Assembly: GCF_016863175.1 (NCBI RefSeq)
Contig: NZ_BOOJ01000045.1
Location: 1-64,000, forward strand
Reading direction: 5' to 3'
DNA length: 64,000 nt
Source: Paraplanobispora siamensis
GTDB taxonomy: Bacteria > Actinomycetota > Actinomycetes > Streptosporangiales > Streptosporangiaceae
Shown here one piece after another: positions 1-8,815 of the stretch. Position 1 is the first letter of the stretch. Each line of letters begins with the position of its first letter. The translations under genes were made by a program, and so were the position numbers. The notes beneath the pieces were generated by a model, which was not told the origin of the DNA, ran no database searches, and worked only from the letters and a program-made list of their open reading frames with translations.

Positions 1-1274
1 GCCGCGACGACCGCCCGGGCGGCCGGCCGTACGGCGAGCGTGACGGGGGCCAGGGCTCCCGCACCCGTTACGGCCGTGAGGGGGAGGCCGGCCAGGAGGC
101 CCCGGCGCGAGAGCGTGAGAAGCTGCCCCCGCTCGAGCCTGACATCACCCCGGACGAGCTCGACAAGGACGTGCGCGACGAGCTGCGTTCCCTGCCGCTC
201 GACCTCGCCGACCTGATCTCCTGCCACCTGGTCGCGGCCGAGAGGGCGCTCGGGGAGGACGACGCCGAGCGGGCGTACGAGCACACCAAGGTCGCTCGTC
301 GTTTCGCCGCGAGGATCGGTGTGGTGCGCGAGGCCGTCGGCATCGCCGCCTACCACGCCGGGCACTTCGCCGAGGCGCTCAGCGACCTGCGTGCCGCGCG
401 CCGTATGACGGGATCGGACGCGTTCCTGCCGGTCATGGCCGACTGCGAGCGTGGTCTGGGGCGGCCGGAGCGCGCTCTCGACCTGACCCGCTCCAAGGAG
501 GCCGAGCGTCTGGACCAGATGGGCAAGATCGAACTCGCCATCGTGGAGTCCGGCGCCCGCCGGGACCTCGGTCAGAAGGACGCCGCGGTTGTGACTCTCC
601 AGCGTCTCAGCGAGCTGCGCGACCCCCGTCCGCAGCCCTGGTCGGCCCGTCTGGCCTTCGCCTACGCCGACGCGTTGGCCGACGCGGGTCACGCGGAGGC
701 GGCCACCGAGTGGTTCGGGCGTGCGATGGCCTTCGACGAGGACGGCGAGACCGACGCGGCCGAGCGCTACGCGGAGCTGACCGGAGCCGTCATCGAGGAC
801 CTCGAAGAGGACGCCGACGACGAGCCGGACGGCGAGGCGGACGACTACGACGCCTTTGAAGGCGAGGCCGAGGACGAGATCGAGGACGAGATCGAGGACG
901 AGGACGAGGACGAGGCGGACGACGTCGACGGACCCGCCATCGAGGAGGGCGAGCAGGAGCTCGAAGAGCTCGCTCACGAGCTCGACGCCGACCTCGAAGA
1001 GGATGACGAGCCGGACACCGACCTTGAGGACGACGAGTCGGCCGCGGGCGACGCCGGAGAGGGCGAATCGTCCACGGCGGTGAAGGACGAGGACACGGCC
1101 GGAGAGGAAGCCTCCGCCGGGCAGAAGGCGGCGGGGAAGGCCGGGACCGGTGTCGGACCCGCCTTCATCGAGCCCGACTTCGGCGACATCCTCGACGACG
1201 ACGTCGACGACGCCGATGGCACCGCCGAGCTCGGCGACACCCGCGACAAGGACGCCGAGGAAGACGGGAAGTAA
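1..1274 (+). CDS. TPR-type protein with acidic C-terminal tail (5' truncated)
   Basis: The frame is open from base 3 to the TAA at 1272-1274, so the true start lies left of the window. The visible N-terminus is charged and Arg/Gly-rich. Residues coded by about 140-800 form helical TPR-like repeats with alternating Ala/Leu/Arg pairs typical of protein-interaction scaffolds. The last 150 residues are extremely acidic, with long Asp/Glu runs, and probably disordered. This resembles the conserved actinobacterial TPR protein found near HAD phosphatase and tlyA genes. No catalytic motif is visible, so a scaffold role is inference. Confidence 0.75.
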   Translation, partial: RDDRPGGRPYGERDGGQGSRTRYGREGEAGQEAPAREREKLPPLEPDITPDELDKDVRDELRSLPLDLADLISCHLVAAERALGEDDAERAYEHTKVARRFAARIGVVREAVGIAAYHAGHFAEALSDLRAARRMTGSDAFLPVMADCERGLGRPERALDLTRSKEAERLDQMGKIELAIVESGARRDLGQKDAAVVTLQRLSELRDPRPQPWSARLAFAYADALADAGHAEAATEWFGRAMAFDEDGETDAAERYAELTGAVIEDLEEDADDEPDGEADDYDAFEGEAEDEIEDEIEDEDEDEADDVDGPAIEEGEQELEELAHELDADLEEDDEPDTDLEDDESAAGDAGEGESSTAVKDEDTAGEEASAGQKAAGKAGTGVGPAFIEPDFGDILDDDVDDADGTAELGDTRDKDAEEDGK

Positions 1275-1277
1275 CCG

Positions 1278-1310
1278 GTGATCCGTGCCGGGCCGCCCGG
1301 CACGGATCAC
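1278..1310. terminator. Bidirectional terminator hairpin
   Basis: A perfect 15-bp inverted repeat (arms 1278-1292 and 1296-1310, loop CCG) lies between the stop of the rightward TPR gene and the stop of the leftward MBL gene. The convergent position fits a shared terminator. There is no U-tract, as is common in high-GC actinobacteria. Confidence 0.7.
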
Positions 1311-1316
1311 GGGATC

Positions 1317-2243
1317 TCAGGGCTGGGCGCGATCGAGCCAGTGCATGATCCCGGCCACGTTCGACGGGGCGCCGCTGAGCAGTTCGAACTTCTCGGCGGT
1401 CGCCTCGTCGGCTTTCAGGGCCGCATAGCGCTCACGGGTGCGCTCCCGGACCATGGCGACCGCGTGGTCCAGGTCCATGCCCTCCGCGTGGGCCTGCCGG
1501 GTCAGGTCGACCCAGACGCGCAGTTCCTCAGCCGAGCGCTCCAGAGTGTCCTGTACCTCCGTGACCGGCCCATAGTGGCTGAACAGCAGGCGCTGCGGAC
1601 CCAGGGCCCGGAACAGGGCGATCGAGTCCAGGGCGGTGGCCAGGTCGAAGTCCGGCGGCGGCGTGGCGGGGCGCAGGTCGCCCGTCTGCGGGAGGTAGAC
1701 GCCCGCGGCGTCCCCGACGTAGAGATCGCCGGTGGCCGAGTCGATCAGTCCCACGTGGTGCTTGGCGTGACCGGGGGAGTAGTGGCTGCTCAGCGTCCGT
1801 CCGTTGCCCAGGTCCACGGCCCCGGTGTCGCCGAGCGCGCGGATGCGCGAGGCGTCCGTGGGGGAGAGCTCGCCGAACAGGGTGTCCAGCCGGTCGCCCC
1901 AGACCATCCGGGCGCTGGCCATGAGCCGTGACGGGTCGGCGATGTGGCGGGCGCCCTTCTCGTGCACCACGATCTCCGCGTTCGAGTAGAACCCGGCGAT
2001 GTCCCCGACTCCTCCGGCGTGGTCGAGGTGGATGTGGGTGACGACGACCGTGGCGAGGTCACCGGGCCCCACTCCCAGGGAGGTCAGGGCGTCCCGGACC
2101 ACCGGTGCGGAGGTGGACGTTCCCGTCTCCACCAGGCAGGGGCGATCCCCCAGGATCAGATATCCGGCGGTGATACCGGAGTACCCGGCCATCCGTGTGT
2201 CGATCTCATAGACGTCTCCGCCGAGAGCGGTGATGTTGTCCAC
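1317..2243 (-). CDS. MBL-fold metallo-hydrolase
   Basis: A 308-residue metallo-beta-lactamase fold hydrolase. The zinc motif THIHLDHAG is at residues 69-77 (H70, H72, D74, H75); later metal-site candidates are SPGHAKHH, the VGDAAG aspartate and a C-terminal FSHYGP histidine. The GTG at 2243 is chosen because it follows a GAGGTGG-like ribosome site and begins the conserved strand; the frame stays open further upstream without homology. No signal peptide, so probably cytoplasmic. The substrate is unknown (lactonase, glyoxalase II-like or thioesterase are all possible). It is divergent from the SSB-like gene. Confidence 0.85.
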   Translation of the reverse strand: MDNITALGGDVYEIDTRMAGYSGITAGYLILGDRPCLVETGTSTSAPVVRDALTSLGVGPGDLATVVVTHIHLDHAGGVGDIAGFYSNAEIVVHEKGARHIADPSRLMASARMVWGDRLDTLFGELSPTDASRIRALGDTGAVDLGNGRTLSSHYSPGHAKHHVGLIDSATGDLYVGDAAGVYLPQTGDLRPATPPPDFDLATALDSIALFRALGPQRLLFSHYGPVTEVQDTLERSAEELRVWVDLTRQAHAEGMDLDHAVAMVRERTRERYAALKADEATAEKFELLSGAPSNVAGIMHWLDRAQP

Positions 2244-2354
2244 AGGCCACCTCACAACTGGAACCGGCGTCCCCAGAATGGCTTTCGGTCCATTCCGGCA
2301 CAGCTCACATCGTAAAGAGTCGTCCTTCATCGGCAGAGATCGAAGGAGGATCCG

Positions 2355-3383
2355 ATGGATCGCAACGAGGTCGTCCTGACCGGCCGGTTGCCGGAGCTGG
2401 TGCAGGTCAAGACGCTCCAGAGCGGCACCAGGTTCGGCACCTGGCGGCTGATCGTCCGGCGGCGGCATCGAGGGAGGGGAGCCAGGGTCGACACGATCCC
2501 GTGCGTGTCGTTCGACCCCGGGGTCGTCGACGCCGTGACCTGCTGGCTTCCCGACGACATGGTCGAGGTGACGGGTTCCCTGCGCCGCAGATGGTGGGGG
2601 AGCGACAAGACCAAGGCGTCCGGCTACGAGGTGGAGGTCCGTTCGGTGAAACTCCTCGAACGCCAGGTCGCGACCGTCCTCACCGGTGACGGGATCCCGT
2701 CTCCCATCGAGGAGATCTCACCCCTGACCCCGTCCGGGCCCCGCTCCCTCAGCGCCCTGCTGAACACCGCTCCCACAACCGTGCCCCTCGACCCCGACCC
2801 TGCAGCCATACCCGCCGGCGCCGCCCTTGTGCCCACGCCTCGTGAGCCAGAGTCCGAGTCCGCGGGTGTGCCCCGTGACGCCAAGCCCGCGCTCACGCTC
2901 CACGAGGTCGAGCCCACGAGTGCCTCCCACGACACCGAGCCCGTGGCCCTGCCCCACGACGTGAATCCCGTGGCCATGCCCGGTGGCGCTGAGTCCGGGA
3001 CCGTGTCCCACGATGCTGAGCCTGCGGCCGTGCCTCGCGGTGCTGAGGCTGCGGCGATGCCTCGCGGCACCGAGCGCGCTCCCGCGTTTTCCCTCGCCGG
3101 TCCCGCAGCGATGTGCCCCGATGCCGGAGCTGTTCCCGGTCTTCCCGATGACGAGGGCCGGGAAGCCGTCGGCGAAGTCTCGCTCCCGGCTCCCACACCG
3201 CCCCGTCCGTTCGGTTGCCCGCCACCGGCCGATCCGGTCCTCCCGCCTTCCCAGGCTGGGCCCGCACTGGTGCTCCACGAGGGCGAGGCCGTCCGGGCTG
3301 CCGCCTCTCCCACCACAGCCGAGAAGGTCTCTCCTGACGTCGGGCCCGGCCGGGCGATGCTCAACGCTGCGGGTTGGGAGTGA
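2355..3383 (+). CDS. Single-stranded DNA-binding protein-like, long repeat tail
   Basis: The first 105 residues form an SSB-type OB fold, beginning with a DRNEVVLTGRL-like strand and including the GSLRRRWW segment. ATG 2355 follows a strong GAAGGAGG. The remaining 240 residues are low complexity, with eight tandem 9-residue units at about 174-245 related to HDxEPxAxP. The acidic DDDIPF tip used by housekeeping SSB to recruit partners is absent. This is therefore an accessory SSB paralogue, perhaps for competence or repair (inference). Its 3' end overlaps the convergent DUF1015 gene by 23 bp. Confidence 0.75.
   Translation: MDRNEVVLTGRLPELVQVKTLQSGTRFGTWRLIVRRRHRGRGARVDTIPCVSFDPGVVDAVTCWLPDDMVEVTGSLRRRWWGSDKTKASGYEVEVRSVKLLERQVATVLTGDGIPSPIEEISPLTPSGPRSLSALLNTAPTTVPLDPDPAAIPAGAALVPTPREPESESAGVPRDAKPALTLHEVEPTSASHDTEPVALPHDVNPVAMPGGAESGTVSHDAEPAAVPRGAEAAAMPRGTERAPAFSLAGPAAMCPDAGAVPGLPDDEGREAVGEVSLPAPTPPRPFGCPPPADPVLPPSQAGPALVLHEGEAVRAAASPTTAEKVSPDVGPGRAMLNAAGWE
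2874..3089 (+). repeat. 27-bp coding tandem repeat (8 degenerate units)
   Basis: Eight in-frame 27-bp units encode a 9-residue motif, with examples HDTEPVALP, HDVNPVAMP, HDAEPAAVP and RGAEAAAMP. Units diverge mainly at third positions, suggesting an old expansion kept in frame. Confidence 0.75.
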
Positions 3384-4704
3384 GCAGGCGCATGACCAGG
3401 CCGGTGCGCGGTTTGGGGCCGAAGGAGGTGGACTTGCGGGGCACCCGCTCTCCCTGCGCCGCGACGGCGAGCACGTCGTCGACCGCGAGGGGGTTCATCA
3501 GTACGGCGGTGCCTCCGCAGTCCCGGGCGAGGTGCGCCGCGGCCTCGGGATCGTGGTGCACGATGCGGACCGAGTGCTCCTCGTCCCGCGTCCCCCAGAC
3601 TCGGGGGAGCAGGAACTCCGCGAGGACGGAGGTGTTCAGGGCCTGCCAGCGGGCCGACCTGTCGGCGGGCATGGCGCGCTGGACCTGTCGCCGGTCGGGA
3701 TCGGTGATCAGATGGGCGGGCCCTCCGGCGGTCAGCAGGAACGCGGGTTCCCGGGCCTCCCGCAGCGCTGCGAGTCCGGTGGCCAGGTCTGGATGCTCGT
3801 GCACCTGCCACGCTGTCTTGGCCCGGTTCACGGCCTCCTCCAGAGGCAGTCCCGGGACGACCCGGTGGATGGCCTTCAGATCCGGCGGATAGGCGTCAAA
3901 GTCCACCAGGAGGGCCAGGCCGAAGTCCCAGGGCTGGGCTCCGCCGTGGGACCGGCCGTCCGGACCCGCGCCGTCTCCGGTCCTCCCCCGTACGGCTGCG
4001 CCGGCCCCGGAGGCTGTGGTGAGGTGGTGGTCGGCCTGGAGGGCGCGGTAGGTGGCGTAGCGGTGGTGTCCGTCGGCGATGAGCGCTTGGCGGGGGCGCA
4101 GGTCGGCCTCGACGGCGGCGAGTTCGTCCGGGTCTGTGACGGCCCACAGGCGGTGGACGATCCCGTCACCGGTCTCGGTCTCGACCAGCGGCGTGCGGGA
4201 GGCGGCGACCAGGTCGACGAGACGGGTGGCGGCGCCGTTCCGGCCCTCGTAGAGCAGGAAGATGGGTTCGAGGTTCGCCTCGGTCGTGCGCATGAGTGCC
4301 AGGCGGTCGGCCACAGGACCGGGCATTACGTCCTCGTGCGGCAGGATCGTCCGCTGTTCGGGGGCGGCCAGGGCCACCTCTCCGATGAGCCCGCGCTGCA
4401 GGATCCCCGGACCGCTCTGCTCGTAGACGTACACCGCCGGGACCTCGTCGGTGGTGAGGATCCCGGAGGAGAGCCAGGAGTGCAGAGTCTGCCGGGCCTC
4501 GGCATACCTGTGATGATCGATTCCGGGAAGGATCAGCCGTACGACGTTGTTGGGGTGGGCATCGAGTAGTTCCCGGACACCGGTCTCTCCGATGAGGTCA
4601 TAGGGAGGCGACGTCACCGCGGCCAGATCATCGACCGCGAACCGCACACCGCGGAACGGACGTAGCACCAGTCCGTCGGGCACCGGCAGTTCAGGATGCG
4701 CCAT
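3361..4704 (-). CDS. DUF1015 family protein
   Basis: A 447-residue DUF1015 protein. Landmarks are LRPFRGVRF near the start, TSPPYDLIGE, NVVRLILPG, the LIADGHHRYATY block near the middle and the terminal SFGPKPRTGLVMR. The family resembles a ParB/Srx-like nuclease or kinase fold; the biochemical activity is not established. ATG 4704 places RPFRGVRF at the family position, with an in-frame ATG at 4713 as alternative; neither has a strong ribosome site. The 3' end overlaps the SSB-like gene on the other strand. Confidence 0.85.
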   Translation of the reverse strand: MAHPELPVPDGLVLRPFRGVRFAVDDLAAVTSPPYDLIGETGVRELLDAHPNNVVRLILPGIDHHRYAEARQTLHSWLSSGILTTDEVPAVYVYEQSGPGILQRGLIGEVALAAPEQRTILPHEDVMPGPVADRLALMRTTEANLEPIFLLYEGRNGAATRLVDLVAASRTPLVETETGDGIVHRLWAVTDPDELAAVEADLRPRQALIADGHHRYATYRALQADHHLTTASGAGAAVRGRTGDGAGPDGRSHGGAQPWDFGLALLVDFDAYPPDLKAIHRVVPGLPLEEAVNRAKTAWQVHEHPDLATGLAALREAREPAFLLTAGGPAHLITDPDRRQVQRAMPADRSARWQALNTSVLAEFLLPRVWGTRDEEHSVRIVHHDPEAAAHLARDCGGTAVLMNPLAVDDVLAVAAQGERVPRKSTSFGPKPRTGLVMRLLTPNPQR

Positions 4705-4824
4705 AGGGGGCATGCTGCCATAAAGGCCCGAAGCGTCCAGTTGCCGCTCCGAGGAAGCAGTGGCTCCTGGTCCGTCGAGGAGTCGGTCAGGTCGGTCGTC
4801 CGCTGATGAAGGAGGCCTCACACA

Positions 4825-5301
4825 ATGGTCCAAGGACATGGTGGTCCGTCTGATTCCCCCGAATCGGAGGCGGGCGCGCCGGCGGGGGAGGTCTACGACT
4901 GGTTCCAGCGGGGGATGAAGCTTTTGTCCGAGGGCAGCCCCGCGGCAGCCGCCGCGTTGCTGGAACGCGCCGCCGACGCCGAGCCCGAGTCCCGGAGCAT
5001 TCGCGAGGCGCTCGCCCGCGCCCAGTTCAACTCCCGGCAGTACGCCGACGCGGCTGACAGTTTCCGCTGGATCGTCGACAGCAATCCTGCGGAGGACTAC
5101 GCCTACTTCGGCCTGGGCCTGTCCCTGTGGAGGACCGGTGACATGGAGGGAGCCCAGGAGCCGCTGGCCATCGCCGTCGCGATGAGGCCCGACCAGAAGG
5201 ACTACGTGTCGGCGCTCAAGAGCGTGCGCGCCACGCTGCGCGCCCGCGAGAACGACCCGGAAGGCCGATGGACCGAACGGGTGCATCGCCCCGAGCGGTG
5301 A
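4825..5301 (+). CDS. Small TPR-repeat protein
   Basis: A 158-residue cytoplasmic protein with about three TPR motifs between residues 20 and 130; the WFQRGMKLL, AEPESRSIREALARAQF and YFGLGLSLWRTGDMEGA segments match the TPR pattern. ATG 4825 sits behind a near-ideal GAAGGAGG. No enzymatic motif. It precedes the HAD phosphatase by a repeat-rich 270-bp gap. The role is probably scaffolding. Confidence 0.8.
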   Translation: MVQGHGGPSDSPESEAGAPAGEVYDWFQRGMKLLSEGSPAAAAALLERAADAEPESRSIREALARAQFNSRQYADAADSFRWIVDSNPAEDYAYFGLGLSLWRTGDMEGAQEPLAIAVAMRPDQKDYVSALKSVRATLRARENDPEGRWTERVHRPER

Positions 5302-5451
5302 CGCGGCCTTCGCACCGTACGGCAGGCGGGACCGGTCCGGGGAAGAGACAGCCGCGGCCGGACGGGGCGGTGCGTGGAGACAGGGAACGGCCGTGCCAGA
5401 GGGACTGAGCGGAAGCGGCAGACCGGAGGCCGGCGCGGAGGTGAGGCGGGC

Positions 5452-5535
5452 AACGGCCGCGCCGGGTGGGAGCGGCGTGCGGATGGGATGGTCAACGGCC
5501 GCGCCGGGTGGGAGCGGTGTGCGGATGGGATGGTC
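5452..5535. repeat. 42-bp tandem repeat, 2 copies plus partial
   Basis: Units 5452-5493 and 5494-5535 differ at one visible base, and a third diverged partial copy starts at 5536. They lie directly upstream of the HAD phosphatase start. The 42-bp length (14 codons) keeps long open frames on both strands, but none looks like a real protein. Confidence 0.75.
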
Positions 5536-5570
5536 AACGGCCGTGTCGGACGGACTGATGGAATGAACGG

Positions 5571-6590
5571 GTGCACTCACAGACGCTGATCGATGCCTAC
5601 GACACCCTGCTGCTGGACCTGGACGGAGTGGTGTACCTCGGTCGCGACGCCGTACCGGGAGCCCCGGAGGCGTTGCGGCGGGCGCAGGAACACGGCGTAC
5701 GGCTCGCGTACGTCACCAACAACGCCTCCCGCACTCCCGGGGCCATCGCCCAGCACCTCAGCGCGCTCGGCGCCCCCGCGACCCCCGACGACGTGGTCAC
5801 CTCGGCCCAGGCGGCCGCGCGTCTGGTCGCCGAGCGCGTCGAGCCGGGCGCGGCCGTACTGGTCGTCGGCGGGATGGGACTGCGCGGCGCGCTCCGCGCC
5901 CACGGGCTGCGGCCGGTCAGCACCGCGCTCGAGGAGCCGGTGGCGGTGGTCCAGGGCATCGCTCCCGACCTCTCCTACGGGCTGCTGTCGGAGGGCACGC
6001 TGGCCGTACGGCGGGGCGCGCTGTTCGTCGCCGCGAACGCGGACTCGACCATGCCGACGGGCCGGGGAGAACTGCCCGGCAACGGGGCCATGACCCGGGT
6101 GATCGCCACCGCGACCGGGGTGGAGCCGATCGTGGCGGGCAAGCCCCAGCCGCCGCTGCACCGCGAGTCGATGCTGCGGACCGCCGCGCGACGGCCCCTG
6201 GTCGTCGGTGACCGGCTCGACACCGACGTCGAGGGAGCGGTCAACGCCGGGGTGGACAGCCTGCTGGTGCTGACCGGGGTGGCGGGCCCGCTCGATCTGC
6301 TGACCGCCGATCCACGGCACCGCCCCACCTACATCGGTGCGGATCTGGCCGCCCTGCACGAGCCGTACGTCTTCCCTCGCCGGAGCGCGGAGGGATGGCG
6401 CTGCGGAGAATGGATCGCGGCCTGGACGGCGGAGGGGGGTCTGTCCCTGGAGGGACGGGGCGATCCCGTCGAAGGGCTGCGGGCGGCCTGCGCCGCCGCC
6501 TGGGAGGGCGTCGGAGACGGGAGGGCCGACGAGGACGCCGTCAAGCCCGTCCTCGCCTCCTCACCTTTCGGAGGTCTCTCCTCCCGCTGA
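5571..6590 (+). CDS. HAD-IIA family hydrolase (NagD/PGP-like)
   Basis: A 339-residue cytosolic phosphatase of HAD subfamily IIA. Motif I DLDGVVYLG has nucleophile D16 and acid D18; motif II YVTNNASRTP follows near residue 45; motif III GKPQPP and motif IV GDRLDTDVEGA come later. A C-terminal extension of about 60 residues is unusual for NagD proteins. Likely substrates are small phosphate esters such as phosphoglycolate (family knowledge). GTG 5571 is used because conservation begins there; the ribosome site is weak and sits at the edge of the 42-bp repeats. Confidence 0.85.
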   Translation: MHSQTLIDAYDTLLLDLDGVVYLGRDAVPGAPEALRRAQEHGVRLAYVTNNASRTPGAIAQHLSALGAPATPDDVVTSAQAAARLVAERVEPGAAVLVVGGMGLRGALRAHGLRPVSTALEEPVAVVQGIAPDLSYGLLSEGTLAVRRGALFVAANADSTMPTGRGELPGNGAMTRVIATATGVEPIVAGKPQPPLHRESMLRTAARRPLVVGDRLDTDVEGAVNAGVDSLLVLTGVAGPLDLLTADPRHRPTYIGADLAALHEPYVFPRRSAEGWRCGEWIAAWTAEGGLSLEGRGDPVEGLRAACAAAWEGVGDGRADEDAVKPVLASSPFGGLSSR

Positions 6591-6636
6591 CCGTTTTCCC
6601 GCGGGGGAGGACCGGCTTTTCCCGCATGGGCGGCTG

Positions 6637-6660
6637 CCGGCCCCGGCCTGGCGGGGCCGG
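6637..6660. terminator. Bidirectional terminator hairpin
   Basis: A 9-bp GC-rich inverted repeat (6637-6645 with 6652-6660, 6-nt loop) lies between the convergent HAD and SCP2 genes. Confidence 0.5.
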
Positions 6661-6668
6661 GGCGGTCG

Positions 6669-7016
6669 TCACAGGAGTTTGCGGAGGCGCAGGAGGTCGC
6701 CGAAGCTGGCGTCGATTTTGACCCGGCCGCTGAACACGGCGCGTCCCATGTCGAGCTCGCCGTTGACCAGGGCGACCAGGTCGTCGCTGGCGATGGTGAG
6801 CTTCACGTCGGCCGGAGTGCCGTCGGCCGGTGGACGGTCGTCGAAGGGGCCGAGGCCGCCGTGGTGGATGCGGCCGTAGAAGGTGACCCCCAGATCGCTG
6901 ACATGGCAGCTGATGCTGCGTTCCACCACGTGCTTGGCGCGGCTTTCCTGGTCAACCTCGTCGAACTGCTCGCCGAGTTTCCGCAGTGCCACCCGGCACT
7001 CGTCGACGGTCGCCAT
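6669..7016 (-). CDS. SCP2 sterol-carrier domain protein
   Basis: A 115-residue single-domain SCP2 protein. The C-terminal half (KLTIASDDLVALVNGEL, then FSGRVKIDASFGDLLRL) carries the family's hydrophobic cavity strands. SCP2 domains bind lipids or acyl-CoA. ATG 7016 follows AAAGGAG. It is divergent from the phasin-like gene, so a link to lipid or polyhydroxyalkanoate granules is possible but inferential. Confidence 0.85.
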   Translation of the reverse strand: MATVDECRVALRKLGEQFDEVDQESRAKHVVERSISCHVSDLGVTFYGRIHHGGLGPFDDRPPADGTPADVKLTIASDDLVALVNGELDMGRAVFSGRVKIDASFGDLLRLRKLL

Positions 7017-7138
7017 CGAGTGGCGCTCCTTTCTTTCCGGGCCGGTCAGAATCCCTCTCATCTACGGACGGTAGCGTTCCATATAGACACACTGTGCTAT
7101 CCAGCGCGTGGGGGTGCGCTGGAAGGGAGGCTTCTGCC

Positions 7139-8815
7139 ATGGTGTTCGAAGCACTGCGGGGATACGTGCAGGGAGCTACCGGTCTCACAGAGATGACAAC
7201 GAGCAAGGCCCGCACGATAGTTCGCGACCTGCTCGCCTCGGGGGAAACCGGTCTGTCCCAGATGTCCGGCCAAGTCGACAAGATGGCCAAGGAACTCGTC
7301 GCGACGGGCAAGGCCAACCGTGACCAGCTCAACGAAGTGATCAAGTCCGAGGTGGGACGCCTGCTCGACAGGCTCGACCTGCCCCGTTCCGAGGAGATCG
7401 ACCGGCTCAGGAGCCGGATCGCGCAGTTGGAGGCCGTACTTTCCGGGGCCGGGGAGGCGATCATGTCCACGGCGGCCTCGCCGGGGACCGTCACCTCCAG
7501 AGCCGCCGCGGGAGTCGCGGAGACGATGTCGGCGATCAAATCGATCATCGACGGGGACGGGCCCGTGGCCAAGCAGGCCGAGCCGGCGAAGATCGGCGGG
7601 ACGGGCTCCAATGTTCCCCGGGTCGTCGAGACGGGCACCGCCGGGACCGAGTCGGTGGTCCGCGTGGCGACGGGCGGCGCGGAGGGCTCACTGGTGACCA
7701 GCCCGGCGAAGGAGCTCATCGACGACCTCCTGGGCGCCGGGGCGACGCTGTCCACCATGGAGGCCACCGGCGAGGAGAGCGGTACGGCGGCCGCTGCGGA
7801 GACCACCCGGAGGAAGACCACCACGGCGAAGGGCACGAAGCAGACCGCGGCAACCGGTCCGGCCGCCCCGCGGAGCCGTACCGCCCGGAAGACCACCACG
7901 ACGGAGGAGACTGCTCCGGGCGGGCGGAGCAGGGCACGGAAGACCGCCTCCGCTCCGGAGACCGCCGCCACGATGGAGGAGACGGCTCCAGGCGGGCAGA
8001 GCACGGTTGCTCCGGGCGGGCGGAGCAGGGCGCGGAAGACCGCTTCCGCTCCGGAGGCGGCCGCCACGATGGAGGAGACGGCTCCGGATGGACGGAGCAC
8101 GGCTGCTCCGGGCAGGCGGACCGCGGCCCGGAAGACCGCTCCCGCTGCGGGCACCGCTGAGACGGCTCCGAGTGGGCGGGCCACGGCCCGCAAGGCCGCT
8201 TCCGCGAACAAGGAGACCGTGTCGCGCGGCCGGGGTACCCGTACAGCGGCCGCGGCCAAGGGGGCCGTGGAGACGGCCTCAGCGGCCGTGGCGGGGCAGG
8301 CGGACGCCGAGGCCGCCGCGAAGCCCCCGGGCGCCCGGACGAGGAGGACGGGTGGCAAGCTGGGCAGGGCCGCGGGGGCGACGGGTAAGGCTTCCGCCGC
8401 TGATCCGGACGAGGCCGTCGGTACGGCGGGAGCCGCCGGTTCCGGTGCCGGGAGCCCTGTGGGCGTGGACTCCGCCGCCGTCGAAGCCGCCGTGAGATCC
8501 TCGGGCGCCCGGACGAGGAGGACGGGCGGCAAGCCGGGCAGGGCCGCGGGGGCGACGGGTAAGGCCTCCGCCGCCGATCCGGACGAGGCCGTCGGCGCGA
8601 GGGAGGGCGCCGGTTCCGATACGGCCGTTGGTACGACGGGAGGCGCCGGTTCCGATACGGTCGAGGGGTCCACGGGCGGGACGGCTCGCACGCCGCGGGC
8701 CCGGGGGACCACAAAGACTACAAAGACCGCCAAAGCCCCCAAGGCCAGTAGCAAGACCACGAAAACCCCCAAGGCCGCGAAGACGGCGAAAAGCACCTCC
8801 GGAGGGAGCGCATGA
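7139..8815 (+). CDS. Phasin-like protein with Ala/Lys histone-like tail
   Basis: 558 residues. Residues 1-110 form an amphipathic, coiled-coil region (TTSKARTIVRDLLASGE, QMSGQVDKMAKEL, then DRLRSRIAQLEAVL) resembling PhaF/phasin and actinobacterial PHA-associated proteins. From residue 220 the chain is low complexity, with repeats such as TMEETAPGG, GRSRARKTASAPE and ARTRRTGGK, and ends in a Lys/Ala/Thr tract like histone H1 or PhaF, which can bind DNA. ATG 7139 follows GGAAGGGAGG. Granule segregation or nucleoid binding is a hypothesis; tail length probably varies between strains. Confidence 0.7.
   Translation: MVFEALRGYVQGATGLTEMTTSKARTIVRDLLASGETGLSQMSGQVDKMAKELVATGKANRDQLNEVIKSEVGRLLDRLDLPRSEEIDRLRSRIAQLEAVLSGAGEAIMSTAASPGTVTSRAAAGVAETMSAIKSIIDGDGPVAKQAEPAKIGGTGSNVPRVVETGTAGTESVVRVATGGAEGSLVTSPAKELIDDLLGAGATLSTMEATGEESGTAAAAETTRRKTTTAKGTKQTAATGPAAPRSRTARKTTTTEETAPGGRSRARKTASAPETAATMEETAPGGQSTVAPGGRSRARKTASAPEAAATMEETAPDGRSTAAPGRRTAARKTAPAAGTAETAPSGRATARKAASANKETVSRGRGTRTAAAAKGAVETASAAVAGQADAEAAAKPPGARTRRTGGKLGRAAGATGKASAADPDEAVGTAGAAGSGAGSPVGVDSAAVEAAVRSSGARTRRTGGKPGRAAGATGKASAADPDEAVGAREGAGSDTAVGTTGGAGSDTVEGSTGGTARTPRARGTTKTTKTAKAPKASSKTTKTPKAAKTAKSTSGGSA

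Noticed and set aside
2624-3811. Long leftward open frame opposite the SSB-like tail
   Set aside because: High GC and the 27-bp repeat leave the antisense frames open; composition is Arg/Pro/Ser-rich with no domain, and it overlaps two well-supported genes.
4705-5580. Upstream extension of the DUF1015 frame
   Set aside because: The extension crosses the TPR gene and the 42-bp repeats; conservation begins only at RPFRGVRF.
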